Below are positions 26,541 through 36,285 of a stretch of 64,000 nt of DNA, in pieces. The translations under genes and the position numbers were made by a program. Positions within the stretch are counted from its first letter, which is position 1. The number at the start of each line of letters is the position of its first letter. Origin of the DNA: Verrucomicrobiia bacterium (GTDB lineage Bacteria > Verrucomicrobiota > Verrucomicrobiia > Limisphaerales > UBA9464); the NCBI GenBank assembly GCA_019634635.1, contig JAHCBB010000029.1, positions 1 to 64,000 on the forward strand. The letters run 5' to 3'. The notes beneath the pieces were generated by a model, which was not told where the DNA came from, did not search any database, and saw only the letters and a program-made list of their open reading frames with translations.

Positions 26541-26584
26541 CGGTGCCCGCGATCCCGTGAGGGGGACCCGGGGGGATCCGAGTT

Positions 26585-26619
26585 CCGGCTGCGACTGCGT
26601 CCTCGCAGTCCAAAGCCGG
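26585..26619. other. Two-part stem-loop between P450 and the next gene
   Basis: A perfect 7-bp inner stem (GACTGCG / CGCAGTC) closes a TCCT loop. It is extended by an outer 6-bp stem (CCGGCT / AGCCGG) across a small internal loop. There is no T-run after it on either strand, so a classical intrinsic terminator is not supported. It could be a REP-like element or an mRNA stability hairpin. The rest of the 196-bp gap shows nothing clear. Confidence 0.5.
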
Positions 26620-26736
26620 GGACCAAAGGCGCTTCGTGTCGCTTCGGGGTTGTCGTGCCCCGTCTTTCAGACCACTTTCCCTCCGCGGTTGCCGGACGTC
26701 CCCGCCGGCGATCGGCCTGACGTTTCCATCGGATCC

Positions 26737-27690
26737 ATGAAAAAGTCCTCTGCCCGACGAGTGTCGTCCCGTGCCGCCGCCCCCGGCAGGACAGCCGCCA
26801 AGGTCCCGCGTGGGCGGATACATCCTGTGGTGATCTATCCGTTCCGGCACCCGGCGGATCTCAGTCATCTCCAGCGTTTGTACACTTTTGTCGCGCAGCT
26901 GGCGGCGGACCCCGGGACGTATGCGCGCCCGATGACCGTTGTGGATCGCAAGACCCACCATGCGAACATGACGGACCCCGGATACCTTGATTTTCGAAAC
27001 GGAACCGCGGCGACGTGTTCGGACGTGGTGGATGCATGGTGTGTGGACACCTGTCAGATGTGGTATTCCGGACTGGGGCAGGCGTATGACCAGGGCAGGG
27101 ACGGGGACATCTACTGGCTGATTCCCGGGGATTTCAACTATGGCACGGCGGTCGGGCAGGAGGTGCTGAGCCGGTTGCACGATCTGCCGGAGATCCTGAT
27201 GGAGCTCGACCAGGATTTTTGCGTGGGCGAGATTGCGACGGACCACAACAACCCGAAGCAGCTGATCGACACCTATGGCACCTTCGCGCTGATGTACACG
27301 TGGTTCCCGCGGGAGGCGCAGGAGATCCGCGAGTACACCGAGCGGCCGCGCTCCGAGTTTTTTGCCATCCGCCACGAGTTTCTCGGGCACGTGCTGCGGC
27401 AGCGCTGGTTTGCCTACGAGCAGACGGTGGTGACGCTGCTGCACGCGGTGTTTCAGCGGCGGCGCATCAGCCGGTTCTGTGTCGGGCAGATCACCGACCT
27501 TCACGATGGGGGTGAGACGCTGGCCTCCGCGCTGCAGCAGGTCGAGCGCACCGAACGGGTGCTCAAGACCCTCTGGCGCGCCCAGCACGAATCCGATCCG
27601 TCGTGGGTCTCCCGGTATCGCGCGCTTGAGGACCAGTCGGACTGCGTCCGGCGGACCGCACAGACCCTCCTCCAGAATCTGCTGCCCTGA
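26737..27690 (+). CDS. Unrecognised protein, protein-like throughout
   Basis: 317 residues, beginning with a basic Ser/Ala/Arg-rich tail (MKKSSARRVSSRAAA) and then a compact domain from about residue 28. I do not recognise the family. Notable features are an early VVIYPFRHPADLSHL; a cysteine-rich patch (CSDVVDAWCVDTCQMWY); an acidic GDIYWLIPGDFNY; and LDQDFCVGEIATDHNNPKQL. A C-terminal helical part follows (ALQQVERTERVLKTLWRAQ). The strand-Asp-rich pattern faintly resembles nucleotide-sugar enzymes, but no motif proves it. There are no membrane segments or signal peptide, so it is probably cytoplasmic. It precedes the small CBM48 protein by 50 bp on the same strand, which hints at a glycogen or sugar-polymer link. 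Confidence 0.7.
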   Translation: MKKSSARRVSSRAAAPGRTAAKVPRGRIHPVVIYPFRHPADLSHLQRLYTFVAQLAADPGTYARPMTVVDRKTHHANMTDPGYLDFRNGTAATCSDVVDAWCVDTCQMWYSGLGQAYDQGRDGDIYWLIPGDFNYGTAVGQEVLSRLHDLPEILMELDQDFCVGEIATDHNNPKQLIDTYGTFALMYTWFPREAQEIREYTERPRSEFFAIRHEFLGHVLRQRWFAYEQTVVTLLHAVFQRRRISRFCVGQITDLHDGGETLASALQQVERTERVLKTLWRAQHESDPSWVSRYRALEDQSDCVRRTAQTLLQNLLP

Positions 27691-27740
27691 ACGAACCCCG
27701 ACCCTGGCCCTCGAATCCTGACTCCAGAAACCGAAGACGC

Positions 27741-28016
27741 ATGACTCCCCGGACCACGATCAAGCCCGTCAATTTCATGTGCGTGGCCCCCCAAGCCCAG
27801 GCCGTGAGCCTGGTGGGGGATTTCAACGTGTGGAACCCACACACCACCCCGATGCAGCAGGGGCCGGACAAGGCGTGGACGGCCACCGTCAACCTGAAGG
27901 CGGGCCATCACCGTTATGCCTTCCTGGTGGATGGCGTGCTGACCCTCGATCCGCGGGCGCAGGGGATCACGCGGAACGACCAGAATCAGCGGGTGTCGCT
28001 GATCCCGGTCAGCTGA
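27741..28016 (+). CDS. Small stand-alone CBM48 (isoamylase-N / AMPK glycogen-binding-like) protein
   Basis: 91 residues that are almost only one early-set Ig-like domain. The pattern FMCVAPQAQAVSLVGDFNVW followed by a W-x-A core (KAWTATVNLKAGHHRYAFLVDG) is the classical signature of the AMPK-beta/isoamylase N-terminal glycogen-binding module (CBM48). No catalytic domain follows, so it is likely a glycogen- or alpha-glucan-binding adaptor. Its start 50 bp after the unrecognised 317-residue protein suggests co-expression. Stand-alone CBM48 proteins of about 90-100 residues do occur in bacteria. Confidence 0.88.
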   Translation: MTPRTTIKPVNFMCVAPQAQAVSLVGDFNVWNPHTTPMQQGPDKAWTATVNLKAGHHRYAFLVDGVLTLDPRAQGITRNDQNQRVSLIPVS

Positions 28017-28067
28017 ACCCGAACCTGCCTGCCAATTGTGCAGGGAGGATTAAGCCGCTGAGTTGAG

Positions 28068-28101
28068 ACCGGTGGGGCGAGGGTCCTCACGAGCCGTACG
28101 C
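28068..28101. repeat. Isolated arm of the 12.7-13.0 kb palindromic repeat family
   Basis: CCGGTGGGGCGAGGGTCCTC followed by ACGAGCCGTACG is nearly the right arm of units 2 and 3 some 15 kb away. It lies in the 112-bp gap between the convergent CBM48 and rpoD genes. I see no partner arm. Confidence 0.65.
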
Positions 28102-28128
28102 CTCACCTGAAATGGACGGGAGACGGCA

Positions 28129-30156
<2,028 letters not shown>

Positions 30157-30290
30157 AACAAGGTCCTCCGGTGGCGCTGTCCCGGAGTCCAGACACGAGC
30201 GGACAATTATTTGAGCAGAGGTCTCCGGCGTCAAGGCCGCGAGTGGCACCGGAACGGACGGCGCCGATGGGTCGTCGGACGTGGCGGCGA

Positions 30291-30485
30291 TCACCGGCTG
30301 CCCGGCTTCGGGGGCGGAGGGGTCGTGGAAGGACGCGTGGTCTCGGAGCTCTTGTTGGTTTCGGGAGGCGGGGAGGTCTCGGGCTTGAACCCCCGGGCGG
30401 GGGAGCAGCCGGAAACCGCCCACGGCGCCGTGAGCAGCCCCGCGAGGGACACCCATCGGCCCGCCAACCGCAGGTTGCAGGACAC
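30291..30485 (-). CDS. Possible small lipoprotein
   Basis: A 64-residue frame from GTG 30485. It has a basic N-terminus, a hydrophobic stretch (WVSLAGLLTAPWAVSGC) ending in a plausible lipobox Cys, and a Pro/Thr/Ser-rich tail ending PPPPKPGSR. This is the only coding candidate in the 473-bp gap between rpoD (30156) and the GHL10 gene (30630). The start is GTG and has no Shine-Dalgarno, so it may be chance. The rest of the gap (30157-30290 and 30486-30629) shows no gene and must hold the rpoD and GHL10 promoters, whose boxes I cannot define. Confidence 0.35.
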   Translation of the reverse strand: MSCNLRLAGRWVSLAGLLTAPWAVSGCSPARGFKPETSPPPETNKSSETTRPSTTPPPPKPGSR

Positions 30486-30629
30486 AGGACGTTTCGTTTT
30501 CAGTGGTTCAGCATGCACCCGATGGGATGCGGGCGCCAGCTTCGCGTGGCTCGGCGATGACGGTCCCGGGTCGCCCGACCGGCGGCCGCGGCTTGCCCGC
30601 CCGGTGGCCGGCGGCCACGCTAGCGGCAC

Positions 30630-32114
30630 ATGCGTCTGCTCCTGAACGTTCTGCTGGCCTGCGGCGCCCTGGCCCAGGCCCCCGCCCGATGGGCTCCGGA
30701 GCCTCCGCCGGTGCCCCGCGAATTCCGCGGGGTCTGGGTCGCGTCGGTGGCCAACATTGACTGGCCCTCTCAACCGGGGCTTGCCGTTGCGCGCCAGCAG
30801 GCCGAGTTGCGCGCGCTCCTCGACATGGCCGTCCGGGTGCGCCTCAACGTGGTGATCCTGCAGGTGCGTCCGACGGCTGATGCCCTGTACGCCTCGACGC
30901 TGGAGCCATGGAGCGAGTTTCTCACCGGACGCTCGGGACAGCCGCCCAACCCGCGCTGGGACCCGCTGGAGTTCGCCTGCGAGGAGGCGCATGCCCGGGG
31001 TCTGGAGCTCCATGCATGGATCAATCCCTTCCGGGCACGATCGCATCGGGCGCTCTCGAGCCCCGCGCAGAACCATGTGATCCGACGCCAGCCCCAGTGG
31101 ATCATTCCGTACGGCACGATGCTCTGGATGGATCCGGGAAACCCCGACGTGAGGGAGCATGCGCTGCAGGTGGCCCTCGACATCGTGAAACGATATGACG
31201 TGGATGGATTCCACGTGGACGACTATTTTTACCCGTATCCCGAGCGGGGAGCCGATGGCAACTGGATGACCTTTCCTGACGCGGGGAGTTTCAGGCGCTA
31301 CCGGTCGTCTGGCGGACGCCTGAACGTCGGGGACTGGCGGCGGGACAACGTCAACCAGTTCGTTCAGTCACTTTATGCGGGCGTCCATCGGGTCAAGCCC
31401 TGGGTCAAGGTGGGCATCAGCCCCTTCGGCATCTGGCGTCCCGGGAATCCGCCCGGGATCAAGGGACTCGACCAGTACCTGATGCTGTTCGCCGATGCCC
31501 GGCTTTGGATCCAGGAGGGCTGGTGCGATTACCTCGCGCCGCAATTGTACTGGTCGCTCGACCGGCGGGATCAGAGTTTTCCGGCGCTGCTGCGGTGGTG
31601 GCAGCAGCAGAATCCCATGGGGCGTCTGATCACCCCGGGATTGAACAGCGCCAAGATCGGGCAGGACCGGCGGGTTGGGGACACCCTGGGACAGATCCGG
31701 ATCGTCCGGGAGCAGGGTGCCGCCGGAGAAATTTTCTGGAATGGCTCCAGCCTGATGAAGAATTTCGGCGGCCTGGCGGGTCTCCTGCCCCGTGAGCTGT
31801 TTGCAGCGCCGGCGTTGGTGCCTGCGGTCCCCTGGCTGAAGGAGGGAGTCCCGGCTGCACCCCAGATCCAGGCCGAATCCCCTCGGAAGGATCTGCTCTC
31901 GCTGAGCTGGACTTTCTCGACCAATGCACCGGTTCGCAGCCAGGTGTTGCAGCAGCGGGTCGGGACGGCGTGGATGAGCGAGATTCTGCTGCCCGCGGTG
32001 ACCGGGCGCACGTTTGACCGGCGTTTGGGTCAGGTGCTGCCGGAGGAGGTCCGGGTGGTTCCCGTCAGCCGCACGGGTGTGGAGGGACCAGCTGGAATCT
32101 GGCTGGCAAACTGA
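30630..32114 (+). CDS. GHL10-family glycoside hydrolase (DUF187/YngK-like)
   Basis: 494 residues with a signal peptide (MRLLLNVLLACGALAQA). The conserved block starts FRGVWVASVANIDWPS, and then VVILQVRPTADALY, LELHAWINPFR and the VDGFHVDDYFYPYP strand with acidic residues mark the TIM-barrel of PF02638 (GHL10). YDLAPQLYW-like DYLAPQLYWSLDR appears at the expected place. A C-terminal Ig/fibronectin-like part (about 400-490) ends it. Relatives are predicted extracellular or periplasmic polysaccharide hydrolases with few tested substrates. Confidence 0.88.
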   Translation: MRLLLNVLLACGALAQAPARWAPEPPPVPREFRGVWVASVANIDWPSQPGLAVARQQAELRALLDMAVRVRLNVVILQVRPTADALYASTLEPWSEFLTGRSGQPPNPRWDPLEFACEEAHARGLELHAWINPFRARSHRALSSPAQNHVIRRQPQWIIPYGTMLWMDPGNPDVREHALQVALDIVKRYDVDGFHVDDYFYPYPERGADGNWMTFPDAGSFRRYRSSGGRLNVGDWRRDNVNQFVQSLYAGVHRVKPWVKVGISPFGIWRPGNPPGIKGLDQYLMLFADARLWIQEGWCDYLAPQLYWSLDRRDQSFPALLRWWQQQNPMGRLITPGLNSAKIGQDRRVGDTLGQIRIVREQGAAGEIFWNGSSLMKNFGGLAGLLPRELFAAPALVPAVPWLKEGVPAAPQIQAESPRKDLLSLSWTFSTNAPVRSQVLQQRVGTAWMSEILLPAVTGRTFDRRLGQVLPEEVRVVPVSRTGVEGPAGIWLAN

Positions 32115-32181
32115 GGGATTGCCGGGTTTCGGGGCGTTTGCTTTTTGCAACTGGGCCAATGAAGACCCAGCATCCGCGTGC

Positions 32182-33174
32182 GTGGCCTCGAATCCACCTT
32201 CCCCCCGGTCCTTGGACCAGCCGATCCTTGAGCTGGCCCGCAAGGATTTCACGGCGTTGCCGCGTCATCTCACTGCGGACCAGGCGCTCGACAACATCCG
32301 GCGTCACGGGATCGGGGAACGGGTCGTTTACTTTTATGTGACTGAGGAGGACGGCCGATTGGCGGGTGTCCTGCCCACCCGGCGTCTGCTGACCGCGGAA
32401 GGGAGCAAACCGCTCTCCGAACTGATGATTCCCAAGGTGGCGGCACTGCCGTCCACGGCGACGGTGGCGGAAGCCTGCGAGGCCTTCGCGTTGCACAAGT
32501 TCCTGGCCTTTCCGGTGGTGGATGCCGACCGCCGTCTGGTGGGGATGGTGGATGTCAGCCTGTTTACGGATGAGGTCTTCGACCTTGCGGAACGCGAGCA
32601 GCTGGACGCCATGTTCGAGGCCATTGGCATCCGGGCCGGCGCGATGAACAGTTCCACGTCGTGGCTGGCATTCCAGTATCGGTTTCCCTGGCTGCTTGCC
32701 ACAATTGCCAGCGGGACGCTTTGCGCCCTTCTGGCCGGGCGTTTCGAGATGACCCTTTCCAAGAGTCTGGTCCTCGCATTCTTCATGACGCTGGTGCTCG
32801 GATTGGGCGAGGGGGTGGCCATGCAGTCCATGACGGTGACGATCCAGGCCCTGAGGGCGACCCGGCCTTCGTGGAAATGGTTTGGTGGTGCGGTGCGGCG
32901 GGAACTGGGTACGGCCGTCCTGCTGGGACTGGCCTGCGGAATCTCCGTGGCCCTGGTCGCCTGGATCTGGCGGGGCGAACTTCAGGCCGCCGGTGTCATC
33001 GGTGCCAGCATTGCCCTGGCCCTGCTGGGTGCGAGCTTCTTTGGATTGGGCGTGCCCACGATCCTCCACGCGCTGAAGCTGGATCCCAAGATCGCGGCGG
33101 GGCCCGTGTCGCTGGCTCTCGCCGACCTCGGCACCCTGACGGTGTACTTCAATCTTGCCCGATGGCTGCTCTGA
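32182..33174 (+). CDS. MgtE-like magnesium transporter lacking the N domain
   Basis: About 330 residues from GTG 32182. A CBS pair (about residues 40-160; ADRRLVGMVDVSLF) precedes a five-helix membrane domain with LGLGEGVAMQSMTVTIQAL and a final LADLGTLTVYFNLA. That is the MgtE channel pattern, with conserved acidic and Gly residues in the pore. The N-terminal superhelical MgtE_N domain is missing, so this is the short form; Mg2+ gating by CBS is still plausible. No ATG lies in the right frame. TTG 32119 is an alternative start; neither has a clear Shine-Dalgarno, so the start is uncertain. It follows the GHL10 gene by 67 bp. Confidence 0.85.
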   Translation: MASNPPSPRSLDQPILELARKDFTALPRHLTADQALDNIRRHGIGERVVYFYVTEEDGRLAGVLPTRRLLTAEGSKPLSELMIPKVAALPSTATVAEACEAFALHKFLAFPVVDADRRLVGMVDVSLFTDEVFDLAEREQLDAMFEAIGIRAGAMNSSTSWLAFQYRFPWLLATIASGTLCALLAGRFEMTLSKSLVLAFFMTLVLGLGEGVAMQSMTVTIQALRATRPSWKWFGGAVRRELGTAVLLGLACGISVALVAWIWRGELQAAGVIGASIALALLGASFFGLGVPTILHALKLDPKIAAGPVSLALADLGTLTVYFNLARWLL

Positions 33175-33198
33175 CCCCGCCCACAGGCGGCGGCAGGA

Positions 33199-34491
33199 TC
33201 AGGGCTTTCGCAGCGTGAAGTAGTCGCGCACCTGCGCCCGGTGGTTGAGGAAGGTCCCGTGCAACTCCGGACCCACCACGTCGAGAATCAAGGACCCCAG
33301 CTTGTTCAACGACAGGTACATCGCCGGATGGTTCAGCGGCCCGCCACCGAGTTTGCCCGAGCTGCCGGCGACCAGGTACACCGCGCCAGCCCGCGGCGCA
33401 TTCCCGCCCGGTTTGAGATACGGTCCGTCTCCATCCATGCGGCCATCCCCACGGTTGATGAAGTGTTCGTCGCGCAGGTCGCCGCTGAAGCCGTACGCCC
33501 CGTCCAGCAGGTGGCTGCGCTCGTAACTGTGACTGTGGCCCGCCAGCACCAGATCCACTCCACCCGCCTCCAGGATCGGCAGCAGATTCTGGCGCATCTC
33601 CACCATGCGGCCGGAACTGTCGGTGCGGCTGTCGGAATCGTGGGAGCCCCTGGTGTAGGGGGGATGGTGAAAGAAGCAGACAATCCAGTCGCGCCCGGTG
33701 CTCTCCAGGTCCGCTCGCAGCCACTGGGCCATGGCGCCGTCAGGACGGCGGTCGGTATCGTGCGAGTCGAGGCAGATGAAATGGATGTTGGCGATGTCGA
33801 AGGAATAGTACGCCTCCGTCCCGCTCGGAAGTCCACCGGCCTGGCCCTGGGTGGGCAGGGTGAAGAGGTCGTAATACACGCCGGACTGCGTCGGGGAGTT
33901 GGCGCTGCCCGCGTCGTGATTTCCCAGGGTCGGCCAGACGGGGACCTGGCGGAGCCACCAGGCGTAGGGATCAAAGAACGCCCGTTGGTATTCGGCATCG
34001 GTGCCGGAGTTGTACGCGTTGTCTCCAAGCATCAGCCACGCGTCCGGAAGGCGTCCGGCGGAAAACTGATGAAACGCATCCCGCACCGCAAACTGGTTGG
34101 TGCCGGCGGTGCCGGCATCCCCGATCACCCAGATGCGCGTCGGACGCGGGGGGCCCGGCACGGGTGCCGTGCGAAACGCATGGGTCCCGCCCGGCTCGTT
34201 GAACCATTGGTTGGTTTCGCGCCCGATCGCATAGAAATAGCGGGTGTCGGGCAACAGGCCGCCCACCCGCACGATGTGGTCCTGCAGCAGGCCCGCGTGC
34301 CGGACCAGATTGGTGGCGGATTCCGGAGTGGTGCCGAAGCGGACCAGTCCCCGGGTCGCCCGATCGGTCCGCCATCGGATGACCATGGAATTTGATGTCT
34401 GCAGCTGCAGGTAGGCACCGCGGGTGAGCCGTGGCGCGGCCTGGACCTGGAGGGACAGGAGGCCGGGGATCAGCAACAGGAGACACTTCAT
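33199..34491 (-). CDS. Exported purple-acid-phosphatase-like metallophosphoesterase
   Basis: 430 residues with a signal peptide (MKCLLLLIPGLLSLQVQA). An N-terminal fibronectin-III-like domain (about 20-110) precedes a metallophosphoesterase domain with VIGDAGT, LMLGDNAYN, TLGNHDAG, FFHHPPYTRGSH and LAGHSHSYERS. These supply the metal ligands and catalytic His expected of PAPs. The Tyr after the Asp in the GDxxY-type motif is replaced here, as in other bacterial relatives. It probably releases phosphate from organic esters in the periplasm. It overlaps the TPR gene upstream by 4 bp (start 34491, TPR stop 34488). Confidence 0.85.
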   Translation of the reverse strand: MKCLLLLIPGLLSLQVQAAPRLTRGAYLQLQTSNSMVIRWRTDRATRGLVRFGTTPESATNLVRHAGLLQDHIVRVGGLLPDTRYFYAIGRETNQWFNEPGGTHAFRTAPVPGPPRPTRIWVIGDAGTAGTNQFAVRDAFHQFSAGRLPDAWLMLGDNAYNSGTDAEYQRAFFDPYAWWLRQVPVWPTLGNHDAGSANSPTQSGVYYDLFTLPTQGQAGGLPSGTEAYYSFDIANIHFICLDSHDTDRRPDGAMAQWLRADLESTGRDWIVCFFHHPPYTRGSHDSDSRTDSSGRMVEMRQNLLPILEAGGVDLVLAGHSHSYERSHLLDGAYGFSGDLRDEHFINRGDGRMDGDGPYLKPGGNAPRAGAVYLVAGSSGKLGGGPLNHPAMYLSLNKLGSLILDVVGPELHGTFLNHRAQVRDYFTLRKP

Positions 34492-35384
34492 CGGGGCTGG
34501 GAATGGGCGGCCTCCGGTGCCTCTGACAATTCGGCCAGCCGGGTCTCGAGCTGCCGGCGCAATTCGGTCGCCGTCCAGGCCCGCCGCTGTTTGTCCGGAA
34601 GCGCATCGAGCGCCCGTCGGGCGACGAGGAACGCTTCACGGGCTTCCGCGCTCCGGCCTGCCTGCAACAGCAGGTCTCCGCGGCGTGCCAGCCAGCGTTC
34701 CTTGCGCTCCGCCCGCGCGGCCAGTGCGTCCAGTCGCTGCAGGGCAAGGTCCGTGGCTCCCCGGCTCAGTTCCAGGTCCATGGCCAGCAATTGCAGGGCG
34801 GGCAGGGGACCGTGCCGCTCCATTCCGGCATCGAGACAGACCAGCACCTCCGGGGTGTCGGCCGAGGCGGCCATCAGGGCGCGTGCCTGCTCGAGATAGG
34901 CATCGGGCGGTGCGTCCGCGTCCAGGGTGATGGCCACCCCGAAACAGTCGGCGGCATCGCGAGGGCGTCCTGCCGCCCACAGGGCACGGCCAAGCAGGCG
35001 CTGTCCGGCGGCGCTTCCCGGGCAGGCCTGCACGAAGCGCTCCAGGTGGCGCGAGGCTTCGTTGGTGCGTCCGAGTTCGAGTGCCGCCGCGCCCAACCGG
35101 AACGCGTTGGTGATCTCGCCCGGCTGCAGCACTGCCAGCCGTTCGAAGTCTGCCAGGGCTTCTCCTGAGAGCCCGTGCCGCAGGTACAGGTCACCCCGGT
35201 GCGCCAGCCGGTCGGGGTCGTCGGGATGCTCCGCCAGTTCGGAGGTCAGCTGGAGGATTTGCTCATGGATGGGTCCGTGGGCGCGGACACCGGATGCGAG
35301 CAGGACCGCCGCAAGCGCCAGCGCCGGAAAGGAACGATGGCGGGATGCGGGACCGGATTCGGGCGTTGGTTCGGCTCCGGTCAT
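34488..35384 (-). CDS. TPR-repeat protein, exported
   Basis: 298 residues with a hydrophobic leader (FPALALAAVLLASGVRA). From about residue 45 it is built of TPR helices (LAHRGDLYLRHGLSGEALADFE; TNEASRHLERFVQ; GRPRDAADCFGVA). Such repeats usually mediate protein-protein contacts. It is translationally coupled to the phosphatase-like gene downstream (4-bp overlap), so the two proteins may be partners. The upstream neighbour on the same strand is dapF, 12 bp away, giving a probable dapF-TPR-phosphatase transcript. No further function can be read. Confidence 0.75.
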   Translation of the reverse strand: MTGAEPTPESGPASRHRSFPALALAAVLLASGVRAHGPIHEQILQLTSELAEHPDDPDRLAHRGDLYLRHGLSGEALADFERLAVLQPGEITNAFRLGAAALELGRTNEASRHLERFVQACPGSAAGQRLLGRALWAAGRPRDAADCFGVAITLDADAPPDAYLEQARALMAASADTPEVLVCLDAGMERHGPLPALQLLAMDLELSRGATDLALQRLDALAARAERKERWLARRGDLLLQAGRSAEAREAFLVARRALDALPDKQRRAWTATELRRQLETRLAELSEAPEAAHSQPR

Positions 35385-35396
35385 GGGGGCGGGCCG

Positions 35397-36209
35397 TCAG
35401 AGGGCGATGCGGCCCTCGAACACGAACGTGGCCGGGCCGGTGAGCCGGACGTCTGCGAATCCGCCGCCTTCGCGGTGGAAGTGGACGCCAAGGGTCTCGC
35501 CTCCCTGGACCTGGACCCGGATGGGCGGGGCAAATTCGTGAAGCACCGCGGCGATCATGGCGCCGGCCGACACCCCGGTGCCGCAGGCAAGCGTCTCACC
35601 TTCGACACCACGCTCGTAGGTGCGCACCCGGATGCTGGAGGGGCCGAGGACTTGGACGAAGTTGACGTTGGTGCCGCCGGGCTTGAACCGCTCGTGCCAC
35701 CGGAGCTCCTCACCGAGTCGCTGCACCATGGCGCGGTCGGCGTCCGGCACGAACACCACCGCATGGGGCACTCCGGTGTTCAGCGAACTGACTTCGAGAT
35801 CCCCCTGCGAGGTGGAGATGAGTTCCCGCAGGCGCAGCGAGTGCGGCTCGGTGAGGGTCACGGTCACCTGTTCGCCGTCGAAGGTGGCCCGGATCACGCC
35901 GGCCGCGGTGTGAAAGGCCAGCTCCGGGCCGCTCCATCCCGTGAGTCGCCGGGCGTAGCGTGCGAAACACCGGGCTCCGTTGCCGCACATGGCCGCCTCG
36001 GAACCGTCGGAGTTCCAAAACTGCCAGGCCCAGTCGGCCCGGCCGTCGGGCGACGGCACGAGCAGGATCAGTCCGTCGGCCCCGATGCCGAACTGGCGAT
36101 GGCAAAGTCGTGCCACCTGCGTCGGGGTCAGTTGGAGGGTGCCGTCGCGGTTGTCGGCCAGGATGAAGTCGTTGCCGGCCGCGGTCATCTTGACGAAATC
36201 CAGCGTCAT
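35397..36209 (-). CDS. dapF: Diaminopimelate epimerase
   Basis: 270 residues. It converts LL- to meso-diaminopimelate for lysine and peptidoglycan synthesis. Both catalytic cysteines are in place: Cys75 in MCGNGARCFARY and Cys209 in ACGTGVSAGA. The start KMTAAGNDFILAD is the family signature. Length and motifs are normal, so it should be active. It is probably the first gene of the transcript that continues into the TPR and phosphatase-like genes. Confidence 0.96.
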   Translation of the reverse strand: MTLDFVKMTAAGNDFILADNRDGTLQLTPTQVARLCHRQFGIGADGLILLVPSPDGRADWAWQFWNSDGSEAAMCGNGARCFARYARRLTGWSGPELAFHTAAGVIRATFDGEQVTVTLTEPHSLRLRELISTSQGDLEVSSLNTGVPHAVVFVPDADRAMVQRLGEELRWHERFKPGGTNVNFVQVLGPSSIRVRTYERGVEGETLACGTGVSAGAMIAAVLHEFAPPIRVQVQGGETLGVHFHREGGGFADVRLTGPATFVFEGRIAL

Positions 36210-36285
36210 GCAGCGTCGTGGAGTGTAGGATTTCCCGGTCCCCGGAACGAGTTGAATCTGGATGCGGCGTGCGGGGCCCCGGAAC

